Positions 52,084-60,953 of a stretch of DNA of 64,000 nt are shown here, piece by piece. The stretch covers positions 7,501 to 71,500 of the forward strand of contig NZ_JHWH01000002.1 in the NCBI RefSeq assembly GCF_000622145.1. The letters are read 5' to 3'. The number at the start of each line of letters is the position of its first letter. The first letter of the stretch is position 1. The position numbers and the translations under genes were made by a program. This DNA comes from Paracoccus yeei ATCC BAA-599 (lineage in GTDB: Bacteria > Pseudomonadota > Alphaproteobacteria > Rhodobacterales > Rhodobacteraceae). The notes below the pieces were generated by a model. That model made no database searches. It worked only from the letters and a program-made list of their open reading frames with translations, and was not told the DNA's origin.

Positions 52084-52983
52084 TTAAAGTTCGCGCAGCA
52101 CCGGCACTTCACGGCCCAGTTTTTCATTAAAATCCGACCGATCGGGCGTCAGGGCGGCGAAATCGAACAGTGCCGGGTCCGGCAGATGCGACGGGCGCAC
52201 ATTGGTCAGCGCCCGGAACATCACCTGGCGCCGGCCGGGGCTGCGGCTTTCCCATTCGTCCAGCAGCCGCTTGACCTGCATGCGCTGCAACCCCTCCTGG
52301 CTGCCGCACAGATCGCAGGGAATCACCGGATAGTTCATCGCGCGGGCAAAGCGGTCGCAATCGGCCTCGGCCACGAAGGCCAGCGGGCGCAGCACGTTCA
52401 GGTCGCCGTCCTCGTTCAGCAGCTTGGGCGGCATCGAGGCCAGCCTGCCGCCGTGGAACAGGTTCATGAAGAAGGTTTCCAGGATGTCGTCACGGTGATG
52501 GCCGAGGACGACGGCCTGGCACCCCTCCTCGCGCGCGATGCGGTACAGGTTGCCGCGCCGCAGCCGCGAACACAGCGCGCAATAGGTTCGCCCCTCGGGG
52601 ACCTTTTCCTTCACGATGGAATAGGTGTCCTGGTATTCGATGCGATGGGGCACGCCGCGCTCGGTCAGGAATTCGGGCAGGACCGTCGCGGGAAAGCCGG
52701 GCTGGCCCTGGTCGAGGTTGCAGGCCAGCAGATCGACCGGCAACAGGCCGCGCCACTTCAACTCGTGCAGCACGGCCAGCAGCGTGTAGCTGTCCTTGCC
52801 GCCCGACAGGCAGACCAGCCAGCGCTCGCCAGGGCGCACCATGGCATAGGTCTCGATGGCGGCGCGGGTCTCGCGCACCAGGCGCTTTCTCAGCTTGCGG
52901 AACTCGGTCGAGGACGGGGCGCCGCGAAACAGCGGGTGGATGTCCTCGGCCGGCTCGTCTTGGTCGTGGGTGTCGTCCCGCAT
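52084..52983 (-). CDS. ttcA: tRNA 2-thiocytidine biosynthesis protein TtcA
   Basis: Thiolates cytidine-32 in tRNA. The PP-loop SGGKDS (about residue 60) and the two cysteine pairs ([11 protein letters not shown] about 135; [12 protein letters not shown] about 226) that hold a Fe-S cluster are all present. 299 residues, typical. It lies between yidD and the EAL gene. Confidence 0.94.
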   Translation of the reverse strand: MRDDTHDQDEPAEDIHPLFRGAPSSTEFRKLRKRLVRETRAAIETYAMVRPGERWLVCLSGGKDSYTLLAVLHELKWRGLLPVDLLACNLDQGQPGFPATVLPEFLTERGVPHRIEYQDTYSIVKEKVPEGRTYCALCSRLRRGNLYRIAREEGCQAVVLGHHRDDILETFFMNLFHGGRLASMPPKLLNEDGDLNVLRPLAFVAEADCDRFARAMNYPVIPCDLCGSQEGLQRMQVKRLLDEWESRSPGRRQVMFRALTNVRPSHLPDPALFDFAALTPDRSDFNEKLGREVPVLREL

Positions 52984-53025
52984 CGGTGCATCCTTTGGGG
53001 TCTGATGGCGTGGATGGCCGGGGCG

Positions 53026-53268
53026 TCAGTCCCGCCCGCAGCCCCGGGGTTCCGGCACCGGGTCGAAGCCCTGCCCGCCCCAGGGGTGGCAGCGGCACAG
53101 GCGGCGCGTTGTCAGCCAGGCGCCGCGCAACCCGCCGTGCCGCTCCAGCGCCTCGAGCGCATAGGCCGAGCAGGTCGGCTGGAACCGACAGGCGTGGCCA
53201 ACCCAAGGGCTTGCGGCCAGCCGATAGGCCCGGACCGGCAGCGCCAGCAGATGGGCCAGCGGCGTCAC
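53026..53268 (-). CDS. yidD: membrane protein insertion efficiency factor YidD
   Basis: An 80-residue protein with the family signature [19 protein letters not shown] and [15 protein letters not shown]. It assists YidC-dependent insertion at the membrane. The start overlaps the end of rnpA by four bases. Confidence 0.94.
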   Translation of the reverse strand: MTPLAHLLALPVRAYRLAASPWVGHACRFQPTCSAYALEALERHGGLRGAWLTTRRLCRCHPWGGQGFDPVPEPRGCGRD

Positions 53269-53732
53269 GACCGCGATCCCTTGCGCGACGCGGCGGCACG
53301 CGCCTCGTGCACCCGGGCCAGCGCCTGTTCCAGATCGCCCCGCAGCTCGGCGAAGTCGCGGGCGATGGTGGCCTCGGGCCGTCCGACCAGTACATAGTCC
53401 CAGCCGGGTCGGGACCGCGCGGGCAGGATCTCGCGCGCCAAGGCCCGCAGCCGGCGCTTGGCGCGGTTGCGGGCCACCGCATTGCCGATCTTCTTCGAGC
53501 AGGTAAAGCCCACCCGCACCGCGTCCGACCCGTCGTCGCGATAGCGCGCCTGCAGCAGGAAGCCCGCCGTTCCCTGCCGCCGGGCCGAGGCCGCGCGCAG
53601 GAAATCCGCCCGCTGACGCAGGGTGACAAGCTTCGGCCGGCCGGCGTCCCCGGAAATGCCGGAAGCCGCCCTGCCCGGCACGCCCTCTTGAGCATTCCGG
53701 TCAGCGGCGGCGTTTTCGGCTGCCTCTGGCAT
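53265..53732 (-). CDS. rnpA: ribonuclease P protein component
   Basis: The protein subunit of RNase P. The conserved RNR box is [19 protein letters not shown], preceded by [17 protein letters not shown] and [13 protein letters not shown]. The N-terminal 35 residues are alanine-rich and poorly conserved; a later non-ATG start cannot be excluded. Between rpmH and yidD as usual. Confidence 0.9.
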   Translation of the reverse strand: MPEAAENAAADRNAQEGVPGRAASGISGDAGRPKLVTLRQRADFLRAASARRQGTAGFLLQARYRDDGSDAVRVGFTCSKKIGNAVARNRAKRRLRALAREILPARSRPGWDYVLVGRPEATIARDFAELRGDLEQALARVHEARAAASRKGSRS

Positions 53733-53764
53733 CAGCGTCGGCCCGCGCCGTGGCGCGTCGGCGC

Positions 53765-53902
53765 TTATGCGCTGAGAACCTTGCGGCCCTTGGCGCGGCG
53801 GGCGTTCAGAACGCGGCGGCCGCCCTTGGTCGCCATGCGCGCGCGGAAACCGTGACGGCGGGCGCGAACCAGGTTCGACGGCTGGAAAGTGCGTTTCGAC
53901 AT
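53765..53902 (-). CDS. rpmH: 50S ribosomal protein L34
   Basis: A 45-residue basic protein, [19 protein letters not shown] at the start and [18 protein letters not shown] at the end, matching L34 along its whole length. It is the first gene of the rpmH-rnpA-yidD cluster. Short, so often missed by length-limited gene searches. Confidence 0.97.
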   Translation of the reverse strand: MSKRTFQPSNLVRARRHGFRARMATKGGRRVLNARRAKGRKVLSA

Positions 53903-54200
53903 CTTCAAACTCCGGGGTCAAGGCGCGTACGGGGTATGGGCCATCGGCCCACGCAAGACGCGCCGGTCTATTCGAGGCCCGCTGCATAGTCCCGCCCCGC
54001 CCGCAAGTCAACCACATTGACCACGCCGGGCTGCGCGTGTTCATGACCGTGAAGGAAATGCCGGCGCCGGACCGGCCGCGAGCCGGCGCGGCGGCCCGGC
54101 ACGGAACCCTGGGCCGGTCACGAATGTTTGAACTGCGGCCTGCAACGCCTTATGTGTCTGGCAAAGGCACGGCCCTGGAGAAGAACTGCATAAGGTCACC
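53903..54200. promoter_or_regulatory. divergent promoter region rpmH / histidine kinase
   Basis: About 300 bp without a gene. It should hold the strong rpmH promoter (minus) and the kinase promoter (plus). No specific boxes could be assigned with confidence. Confidence 0.3.
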
Positions 54201-55637
54201 ATGTCCCTGAATACCCTCTCCGGGCGCTTTGCGGTCCTGACCGGGATCTTCGTGATTCTGGCCGAACTGCTGATTCTGCTGCCCTCGCTTGCGAATTATC
54301 GCCAGGACTACCTGGAATCGCGCCTGGAACGCGCGCAGATCGCCAGTCTCGCGCTGCTGGCGACCGATGAATCGCTGGCCTCGGACCTGGAATCGGAGCT
54401 GCTGGAGAACGCGGGCGTGTTCAACGTGGTGCTGCGGCGCAACGACGTGCGCCAGCTGGTGCTGTCCTCGCCCATTCCCGGGCCCATCGCGGCCACCTAC
54501 GACCTGCGCGACCAGCCCTTCCTGACCTCGGCGCGCGATGCCCTGGCGCAGCTGATGGACCCGCAGAACCGCGTGATCCGCGTGATCGGCGCGCCGGTCA
54601 ACCAGGCCGGCCAGCTGATCGAGATCACCATGGACACCGCCCGGCTGCGCACCGAGATGATCGACTATGGCCTGCGCCTGCTGTTGATTTCGGCCGCCTT
54701 CTCGATCCTGACGGCGTTTTTGCTGAACGTGGCGGCGCAGCGGCTGCTGCTGGTGCCGATCCGGCGCGTCATCAACCACATGACCGCCTATGCCAGCGCG
54801 CCCGAGGACGCGCGGCTGATCATCACCCCCACCGCGCGCCTGAGCGAACTGAACGAGGCCGAGACGGCGCTGGCCGCCATGCAGCGCACCGTCACGTCGT
54901 CGCTGAAGCAAAAGGAACGGCTGGCCCAGCTTGGTCAGGCCGTGGCGCGCATCAGCCACGACCTGCGCAACATCCTGACCACGGCGCAGATCTTCGCCGA
55001 CCGGCTGGAAACCAGCGCCGACCCCGCCGTGCGCCGCGCCGCGCCCAAGCTGGTCAATTCGATCAGCCGCGCGGTGAACCTGTGCGAGACCACCCTGGCC
55101 TTCGGCAAGGCCGAGGAGCCCGCGCCGTCGCTGTCGCGCTTCAACCTGGCGGCGCTGGTCGCCGAGGTGGCCGAGGCCGAGGCCCTGGCCGCCGAGGGCG
55201 CCGCCCAGGACGGCGCCGCCCCGATCGAGTTCCTGACCGACGTGCCGCCCGGCCTGATGGTGCGGGCCGACCGCGACCAGATGTTCCGCGTGCTGTCGAA
55301 CCTGGTGCGCAACGCCCGCCAGGCGATCGAGGCAACCCGCCGCCCGGGCACCATCGAGATCGGCGCCGGCGAGGACGAAGCCGAATGGTTCATCCGGGTC
55401 GGCGACACGGGCCCCGGCCTGCCGAAGAAGGCGCGCGACTATCTGTTCCAGCCCTTTTCGGGCGGTTCGCGCAAGGGCGGCACGGGCCTGGGCCTTGCCA
55501 TCGCGGCGGACCTGGTGCGCAACCATGGCGGCCGCCTCGACCTGCTGCGCAGCGACGAGGAGGGCACCCAGTTCTGCCTGCGCCTGCCGCGCGAACTGGC
55601 CGGCATCCCCCTGCCCGCCGAGGCGCCCGCCGCCTGA
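54201..55637 (+). CDS. orphan sensor histidine kinase
   Basis: A 478-residue membrane kinase: helix 1 at about 10-30, a periplasmic region (about 30-155), helix 2 at about 158-178, a HAMP-like linker, H-box RISHDLRNILTTAQIF, N-box NLVRNARQAI and G-boxes DTGPGLP and GGTGLGLAIA. The H-box variant SHDLRN is like RegB/PrrB-type or HWE-less kinases. No response regulator gene is adjacent. Signal unknown. Confidence 0.85.
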   Translation: MSLNTLSGRFAVLTGIFVILAELLILLPSLANYRQDYLESRLERAQIASLALLATDESLASDLESELLENAGVFNVVLRRNDVRQLVLSSPIPGPIAATYDLRDQPFLTSARDALAQLMDPQNRVIRVIGAPVNQAGQLIEITMDTARLRTEMIDYGLRLLLISAAFSILTAFLLNVAAQRLLLVPIRRVINHMTAYASAPEDARLIITPTARLSELNEAETALAAMQRTVTSSLKQKERLAQLGQAVARISHDLRNILTTAQIFADRLETSADPAVRRAAPKLVNSISRAVNLCETTLAFGKAEEPAPSLSRFNLAALVAEVAEAEALAAEGAAQDGAAPIEFLTDVPPGLMVRADRDQMFRVLSNLVRNARQAIEATRRPGTIEIGAGEDEAEWFIRVGDTGPGLPKKARDYLFQPFSGGSRKGGTGLGLAIAADLVRNHGGRLDLLRSDEEGTQFCLRLPRELAGIPLPAEAPAA

Positions 55638-55732
55638 CCGCCGGGAATTCGACCCCGCGCAGTTTTCTTCGCGCGGGCTCATTTTTGGCCTTGCACCCCC
55701 CGGCGCCTGTCTCTAGATAACCGCCTCACAGC

Positions 55733-55809
55733 GGACCCGTAGCTCAGCTGGATAGAGCACCAGACTACGAATCTGGGGGTCGGGCGTTCGAATCGCTCCG
55801 GGTCCGCCA
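55733..55809 (+). tRNA. tRNA-Arg (anticodon ACG)
   Basis: Acceptor GGACCCG/CGGGTCC, D-arm GCTC/GAGC, anticodon stem CCAGA/TCTGG around loop CTACGAA (anticodon ACG), T-loop GTTCGAA, discriminator G and encoded CCA. The A in the wobble position is normally edited to inosine. Confidence 0.97.
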
Positions 55810-55817
55810 TTGAAAAG

Positions 55818-55842
55818 AACCGCCCCTCGGGGCGGTTTTTTT
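55818..55842 (+). terminator. intrinsic terminator of tRNA-Arg
   Basis: A nine-base stem (AACCGCCCC / GGGGCGGTT) with a very short loop followed by a run of T, eight bases after the tRNA. Confidence 0.92.
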
Positions 55843-55891
55843 CATGTCTGGCCCATGGGAAGGCGCCCGGGGCTGGCCCGGGCACCTGGGA

Positions 55892-56509
55892 TCACGCCCC
55901 CAGCAGCGCCTCGAGCGTGGCGCGGGTGCGGGCGGGGTCCTCCTGATAGCCGACCAGGCCGGCATAGCGCCCCTCGGCGTCGAACAGCAGGACCATGGCG
56001 GAATGGTCCATCGTGTAGCCATCCTCGGTCTGGACCTTGCGGGCATAGACGCGGAACGCCTTGACGGCCTTGGCGACCTCGTCAGGCGCGCCGGTCACGC
56101 CCACCACCCCGGGCACCCAGGAGACATAGTCGCGCAGACGCTCGGGCGTGTCGCGCTCGGGGTCGACCGTCACCAGATAGGCGCGCAGCGGCTTGCCCTT
56201 GGCGGCGAACTCCTCCTGCCAGCCAGCGATGTCGCCCAGGGTGGTCGGGCAGACGTCGGGGCAATTGGTGAAGCCGAAGAACACCGCCGAGGGCGCCCCC
56301 TTGAGGCTGTCCTGCGTGAAGGCCGAGCCGTCGGTCGCGGCCAGCCGGTAATCGCCCCGGCCCAGGTTTGCCGTGCCGGCGTCGGGCAGTGCCGACAGCC
56401 GGGGGCCGATCACCTGGATCCAGGCCACGACCAGCACGGCCAGCACCACCAGCCCCCAAAGCGCCCAGCGGATGCGGCGCAGCCCGCCCCTGTTCTCAGT
56501 GCCCGGCAT
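55892..56509 (-). CDS. SCO1/SenC-family copper chaperone
   Basis: A 205-residue protein anchored by one N-terminal helix (about 13-33), with the thioredoxin-like copper site FTNCPDVCPTTLGDI (about residue 81) and the copper-binding histidine in GYTMDHSAMVLLF. SCO proteins load copper into cytochrome oxidase. It overlaps the end of the YcnI-PCuAC gene by 14 bp, so it is part of a copper operon. Confidence 0.92.
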   Translation of the reverse strand: MPGTENRGGLRRIRWALWGLVVLAVLVVAWIQVIGPRLSALPDAGTANLGRGDYRLAATDGSAFTQDSLKGAPSAVFFGFTNCPDVCPTTLGDIAGWQEEFAAKGKPLRAYLVTVDPERDTPERLRDYVSWVPGVVGVTGAPDEVAKAVKAFRVYARKVQTEDGYTMDHSAMVLLFDAEGRYAGLVGYQEDPARTRATLEALLGA

Positions 56510-57461
56510 GGCTTGCCCCCTTTCCTCCGGCGGGCCCGACCGGCACGGTCAGCGCAACCTCGCCCGCGTGTTCAAAGCGCAGGGTCAGGGGCAGCGCCTG
56601 GCCCTCGACGAGCGGTCCCTTCAGTTCCATCAGCATCAGGTGCTGGCCACCCGCCTGCATCGAGGCTGTCTGCCCCGCCGGCACCGGCCAGCCGTCCGGC
56701 AAGGGACGCATCCGCATGATGTCACCCTCCATCGCCATCTCGTGGATCTCGACCCGCCCCGCCACGGGGGTGCTGGCCGAAACCAGCCGGTCGTCCGCGG
56801 CGCCCTTGTTGGTCACGTCCAGCACGACGCCGCCGACCGGGGCGCCGGGCGGCGTGGCGCGGGCCGAGGCGCCGGCGATGGACAGATCGCCCAGCACGGC
56901 CGCACCGGCCGCGTCATGGCCATGGCCATGGGCGTGCCCGTCGCCGTGGTCCGCCGCCTCGGTCACCTGCAGGGCCGGCGCGGGGTTCTCTGCCGCCGCG
57001 TTGCCCGAGGCATCGGTCCATTCCGCCGCGGCGCCGTCGCATTCCTGCACGGTCGGGAAATACAGCGTGGCACCCGGCGCGACCTCGGGGCCGATGGTGC
57101 CGCGCAGCACGAATTCGTCATACCAGTCGTCGGGCAGTTCGCCCCCCGACCAGGTGATCTCGCGCACCCCCTCGGTCATCGCGGTGCCGTGGTTGTCGTA
57201 GGGCCGGGCATAAGGCCCCGTCGTGGTCGCCAGCTGCCAGCCCGGCTTGGGCATCGGCTTGGCGTTGTAAAAGCCGTCCGGGATCTGGACGCGCAAGGTC
57301 CGGGTGGCCTTGCCGTCGCAGCCGTGGCCGATGCGCAGCACCGCCTTGTAGGTCGAGCCGGCGGGCGCCTCGGCCCGCTCCAGCGTGACATGGGCCAGCG
57401 CCGGGCCCGCCATCGCCGCAATCGAGGCACCCACCAGGGCGCCGAACATGTGTTTCCGCAT
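56496..57461 (-). CDS. YcnI (DUF1775) and PCu(A)C copper chaperone fusion
   Basis: A 321-residue secreted protein. After a signal peptide ending GPALA, the mature protein starts HVTLERAEAPAGS, the copper-binding N-terminal histidine of YcnI domains (about residues 24-170). A histidine-rich linker (DHGDGHAHGHGHD) leads to a PCuAC domain (about 185-310) with the motif H-x-M...M...H-x-M (VEIHEMAMEGDIM, MQAGGQHLMLM). Two copper-delivery modules in one chain. The start at 57461 follows a weak GGA; an upstream ATG at 57476 is possible. Confidence 0.9.
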   Translation of the reverse strand: MRKHMFGALVGASIAAMAGPALAHVTLERAEAPAGSTYKAVLRIGHGCDGKATRTLRVQIPDGFYNAKPMPKPGWQLATTTGPYARPYDNHGTAMTEGVREITWSGGELPDDWYDEFVLRGTIGPEVAPGATLYFPTVQECDGAAAEWTDASGNAAAENPAPALQVTEAADHGDGHAHGHGHDAAGAAVLGDLSIAGASARATPPGAPVGGVVLDVTNKGAADDRLVSASTPVAGRVEIHEMAMEGDIMRMRPLPDGWPVPAGQTASMQAGGQHLMLMELKGPLVEGQALPLTLRFEHAGEVALTVPVGPAGGKGASHAGH

Positions 57462-57521
57462 GAATCCGTTCCGCATGCAAGGACAAGGGGCACACGCCCG
57501 AAGGGCGCGCGAACGCAACCG

Positions 57522-57923
57522 TCACGCGGTGCGCGGCGGACCCCGGGGCCAGGCGGGGCCGGGCGGGTGCACAAGCGCGGGCGACAGGACCGGCGCGGCC
57601 TCGGCCAAACGGATCGACAGACGGACGGGCACAGGCAGCACCGGGCCCGACGCCGTCAGCGCGGGCTGGCCGTGCAGCGCCCAGCCGCAGGGCGCCTTGG
57701 CGGGGGTGGGATCGTGGCCCAGGTCCGAAACCGGCGTCAGCGTGCCGTCCAGACCCACCGCCATCTCGACCGGGCCGTGGCCGCCGCACAGCAGGACCAT
57801 GATCCGGCCCTGCGCATCGGCGGCCAGCATGGTCCCCGGCTTGAAGGCGGCAAGCAGCAGAAAGGGCAGCACCAGCACCAGGGCCAGCCAACGCTGCGGC
57901 CCCGCCCGGCATCCGATTTTCAT
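57522..57923 (-). CDS. DUF2946-like small secreted protein of the copper cluster
   Basis: A 133-residue protein with an N-terminal helix (LALVLVLPFLLLAAF) and a CGGHG...C pattern typical of DUF2946 proteins that accompany copper uptake and resistance genes. It is the first gene of the copper operon. Start at 57923 (GCAGGG precedes) chosen over 57941. Confidence 0.7.
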   Translation of the reverse strand: MKIGCRAGPQRWLALVLVLPFLLLAAFKPGTMLAADAQGRIMVLLCGGHGPVEMAVGLDGTLTPVSDLGHDPTPAKAPCGWALHGQPALTASGPVLPVPVRLSIRLAEAAPVLSPALVHPPGPAWPRGPPRTA

Positions 57924-58318
57924 TCTGCCCTGCGATGCCATGCCTGCGCCCCGGCCTCCGACCCTTCCCCGTCCCTGCTGCCAGAAAACCCCGTCCGGGG
58001 GAACCCCCAAGGCCCGCGACACGATGCAGCATCCGGCGGCGCGGGACAGGACCAAGGCAAGAAAAGGGGATGGCTGGCGACGGGGGCACTGCAACCGTCG
58101 CCAGCAGCGCGCTGCCCTGCGCAAGGGTGATGCATCGACACGACCTGACCCGTCGCCATGCCCGAGGCACGCCACCGGTTCAGGAACAGCAGAGCCCTGA
58201 TGCAAAACCCGCGCATAGATGCAAGGCCATGCGCAACGTGTCGCAGGTTTAGCCAATAGTCCCGGCAGGTTGCAAGCTTTTTGACGCGATTTCGTGACGT
58301 CAGTCCCCGAGGCCCTGT
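57924..58318. other. intergenic region upstream of the copper cluster with an inverted repeat
   Basis: About 395 bp without a supported gene. A perfect 10-bp inverted repeat (CTGGCGACGG at 58074-58083 and its complement at 58095-58104, 11-nt loop) stands out and may be an operator or a leader hairpin of the copper operon. I compared it with cobalamin-type leaders and see no such core. A promoter cannot be assigned. Confidence 0.4.
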
Positions 58319-59143
58319 TCAGCCGGGAGTTGCGGCTTCCTTGAGCCCGGCCAGAAAGGCGCGGGTGCGCTCCAGCACATGGCGGGCGACCGATTCGATG
58401 CCCTCGGCCCGGGTGCGGGCGGTCATCGGCACCTCCAGCGCGACGGGCAGATCCGGGGGCAGCGCGTCCAGGATCGGGCACAGGGGAATCTGGCCCTCGC
58501 CGGCGGGCAGGCGCTCGACCCGGCCGGCGTGGAACAGCGCCTCGGTCGTGTAGGGCGGCGCCACGGGCGCGTCGCACAGGTGCAGGAAGGGCATTCGGGG
58601 CAGCGCGCGGCCCAGATCGGCGATGCTGCTGGCCGAGCGGTCGAAATGCAGCGTATCGACCAGCAGCCCGGCCTCGGGTCCCGCCGCCTCGACGACGCGC
58701 AGCGCGGTCGCGAGGTCGGGCACGGCGGTCCAGGGAAAGAACTCCAGAACCGCCTGCAAGCCCCGCGCGCGGCAGGCGCCCGAAAGGGTGCCGAGCGTAT
58801 CGGCCAGCCGGGCAAGGTCGGGATCATAGGGCGCGCAGATCACCTGCCGCGCCCCCAGGGTCGCCCCGGCCTCAAGGAAGGGACCCAGCGCGGCCACATC
58901 GAGCCCGGGGGTGATGCGGACGAATTCGATGTCCTGCACGCGCAGCCCGGTCCGGTCCAGCGCCGCGCGCGTCGCGGCCATCAGCGCGGGGTCCGCCATC
59001 AGCGGATAGCCGGGCGTATCGGGCGTGACCCGGATCAGCCGCAGCCCCACGGCATCATAGCCCAGCCGCGCGGCCATGTGGATCAGCTCGGGCGGCGACA
59101 GTTCGATGGCGGTCAGATGGGCAAGCGAGATCGGTCGTGTCAT
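58319..59143 (-). CDS. sugar-phosphate isomerase/epimerase-like TIM-barrel protein
   Basis: A 274-residue xylose-isomerase-like TIM barrel: ISLAHLTAIELSPPELIHMAARLGYDAVGLRL, the metal Glu in LQAVLEFFPWTA and Asp/His in GLLVDTLHFDRSASS. The ATG overlaps the stop of the FAD dehydrogenase as ATGA, so both are translated together. Substrate unknown; its company suggests catabolism of a cyclic polyol or acid. Confidence 0.85.
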   Translation of the reverse strand: MTRPISLAHLTAIELSPPELIHMAARLGYDAVGLRLIRVTPDTPGYPLMADPALMAATRAALDRTGLRVQDIEFVRITPGLDVAALGPFLEAGATLGARQVICAPYDPDLARLADTLGTLSGACRARGLQAVLEFFPWTAVPDLATALRVVEAAGPEAGLLVDTLHFDRSASSIADLGRALPRMPFLHLCDAPVAPPYTTEALFHAGRVERLPAGEGQIPLCPILDALPPDLPVALEVPMTARTRAEGIESVARHVLERTRAFLAGLKEAATPG

Positions 59144-60831
59144 GCGTCCTCCGAATCGGGCCGGCCCGCCGCGTCCCTTGCGGCGACATGGCCAAAGGTC
59201 AGCGCGGGGCCCAGGTTGATGCCCCCCGCCGGATAATGCCCGCCCATGACGCTGGCCATGTCGCAGCCTGCGGCATAAAGACCGGGGATCGGCGCGCCCT
59301 GCCCGTCCAGCACCCGGGCGCGCGCATCCGTTCGCAGCCCGGCAAAGGTGCCGAAGCTGCCGGGGATCACCCGCACCGCATAATAGGGCCCGCGGTCGAT
59401 CGGCGCGACGCAGGGATTGGGCTTCACGTCCGGGTCGCCCTGCAGGCGCATGTAAGGGGTGCTGCCCCGCCCGAACGCCGGATCCTCGCCCCGCGCCGCA
59501 TGGCGGTTCCAGTCCGCAAGCGTCGCAGCCAGCCCTGCGGGGTCGATGCCGCAGGCCCGCGCCAGCGCCTCGGGCGTGTCGCCGGTCTTGATATAGCCGC
59601 GCCGGATCCAGGGCCCGGCCGGGACCGGCGCGGGCCGGCTGATGCCCAGCCCATAGCGGCGCTGAAAGGCGCGCGTGCAGATCAGCCAGGATTGCGGCAC
59701 AGCCCCCTTGGGCACCGCGGGCAGCAGCGCGGTGACATAGTCGTGATAGCCCAGCCGTTCGTTGCAAAAGCGCCGGCCGTCCTGCAGCACGGCGATCAGG
59801 CCCGGCTTGCCGCGTTCGATGATATGGGGAAAGACGCCGCGCCGGCCGTCGGGCCAGGGCACCTCGGACACCGGGCACAGCGCGGCGGGGCTTGCCAGGT
59901 CGGGGGCCTGCACGGCGCCCAGCGCTTCGGCCAGGCGCACGCCGTCGCCCTGCGCGGTCGGCACGGCCAGGGTGGCGTGGCAGTCGTTGCGCGGGAACTG
60001 CGCGGCGCGGCGCGCGCCGTCATGCGGCCAACCGCCGGTCGCCAGCACGACCCCGCGCGCGGCGCGGACCCGCACCGGCCCGTCGGGCGTGTCCAGCACC
60101 GCCCCGGCGACGCGGCCCGCGTCGGCCAGAAGCTGTTGCCCCGGGGCCTGCGTCAGGAACACCACGCCGGCGTCCTGCGCCGCCACCATCAGCCGCGCGA
60201 CCAGCGCCTGGCCGTTGCGCAGCTGCATCGCCCGCCCATGCCGCGCCAGGTCCCACAGATGCCGCCCCACGCGCATCGTCACATGCGCCAGCGACCGGGC
60301 CGAGCGGCGCATCGTCAGGAAGGCCCGCAGGTCCGCCCCCGCCTGGATCGTCATGCCCCAGAAGCTCGTCTCGCGCAGCGGCGGGCGCAGCAGGTCGATC
60401 AGCACCCCCATCCGCCGCCCGTCGTAGGCCGCCGCGATGACGGAACGTCCGCCCGTCCCCGCCCCCGGCAGATGGCCATAGGTGTCGGGAATCCGGCTGC
60501 CGCTTTCGAAATCCAGCCCCGCATCGCGCAGGAAATCCACCATGCGCGGCGCGTTTTCCAGGAACGCATCGACCCGCGCGGCGTCGAAATCCGGCCCCAG
60601 CGCGGCGGCCAGATACCGCCGCGCCGCGCCCGGCGGATCGGCGATCCCGGCCTCGGCCGCCAGCGCGTTGCCCGGGCACCAGATCCAGCCGCCCGACCAG
60701 GCGCTGGTTCCGCCCAGTACCGCGGCCTTTTCGGCCAAGACCACGCGCAGCCCGAGCCGCGCGGCGGTCAGCGCCGCCGACAGCCCCGCCGCGCCCGAGC
60801 CCAGCACCAGAAGATCGCAGTCGCGCCGCAT
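59140..60831 (-). CDS. FAD-dependent dehydrogenase (fumarate reductase / ketosteroid dehydrogenase-type flavoprotein)
   Basis: A 563-residue flavoprotein: FAD-binding LLVLGSGAAGLSAALTAARLGL at the N-terminus, GGTSAWSGGWIWCPGN, ARGVVLATGGWPHD and the C-terminal GLYAAGCDMASVMGGHYPAGGINLGPAL, as in the FAD-binding_2 dehydrogenase family that includes fumarate reductase and Δ1-ketosteroid dehydrogenase. GGAGG precedes the ATG closely, and a palindromic operator lies 14-32 bp upstream of the ATG. Substrate unknown; it is co-translated with the isomerase-like gene. Confidence 0.88.
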   Translation of the reverse strand: MRRDCDLLVLGSGAAGLSAALTAARLGLRVVLAEKAAVLGGTSAWSGGWIWCPGNALAAEAGIADPPGAARRYLAAALGPDFDAARVDAFLENAPRMVDFLRDAGLDFESGSRIPDTYGHLPGAGTGGRSVIAAAYDGRRMGVLIDLLRPPLRETSFWGMTIQAGADLRAFLTMRRSARSLAHVTMRVGRHLWDLARHGRAMQLRNGQALVARLMVAAQDAGVVFLTQAPGQQLLADAGRVAGAVLDTPDGPVRVRAARGVVLATGGWPHDGARRAAQFPRNDCHATLAVPTAQGDGVRLAEALGAVQAPDLASPAALCPVSEVPWPDGRRGVFPHIIERGKPGLIAVLQDGRRFCNERLGYHDYVTALLPAVPKGAVPQSWLICTRAFQRRYGLGISRPAPVPAGPWIRRGYIKTGDTPEALARACGIDPAGLAATLADWNRHAARGEDPAFGRGSTPYMRLQGDPDVKPNPCVAPIDRGPYYAVRVIPGSFGTFAGLRTDARARVLDGQGAPIPGLYAAGCDMASVMGGHYPAGGINLGPALTFGHVAARDAAGRPDSEDA

Positions 60832-60844
60832 TGCGCCTCCATTT

Positions 60845-60863
60845 AATGGAATGATGTTCCATT
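60845..60863. promoter_or_regulatory. IclR-type palindromic operator between divergent catabolic genes
   Basis: AATGGAATGATGTTCCATT is a palindrome with TGGAA/TTCCA arms, close to the TGGAAATNATTTCCA consensus of IclR-family regulators. It lies just upstream of the FAD dehydrogenase ribosome site and 90 bp from the divergent dehydratase gene. No IclR gene is in the window. Confidence 0.65.
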
Positions 60864-60953
60864 ATTGAAAGAAAGGCAACAAATCAACTCATCTTTCCCC
60901 GCGCCGCGATCTGTGGTGTTCTCGCCTCCGCATCTTCAGACCACGAGACCCCC

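Noticed and set aside
57924-58318. Cobalamin-type riboswitch upstream of the copper/FAD genes
   Set aside because: No B12-box core or expected pairing pattern could be seen; only a simple inverted repeat is present.
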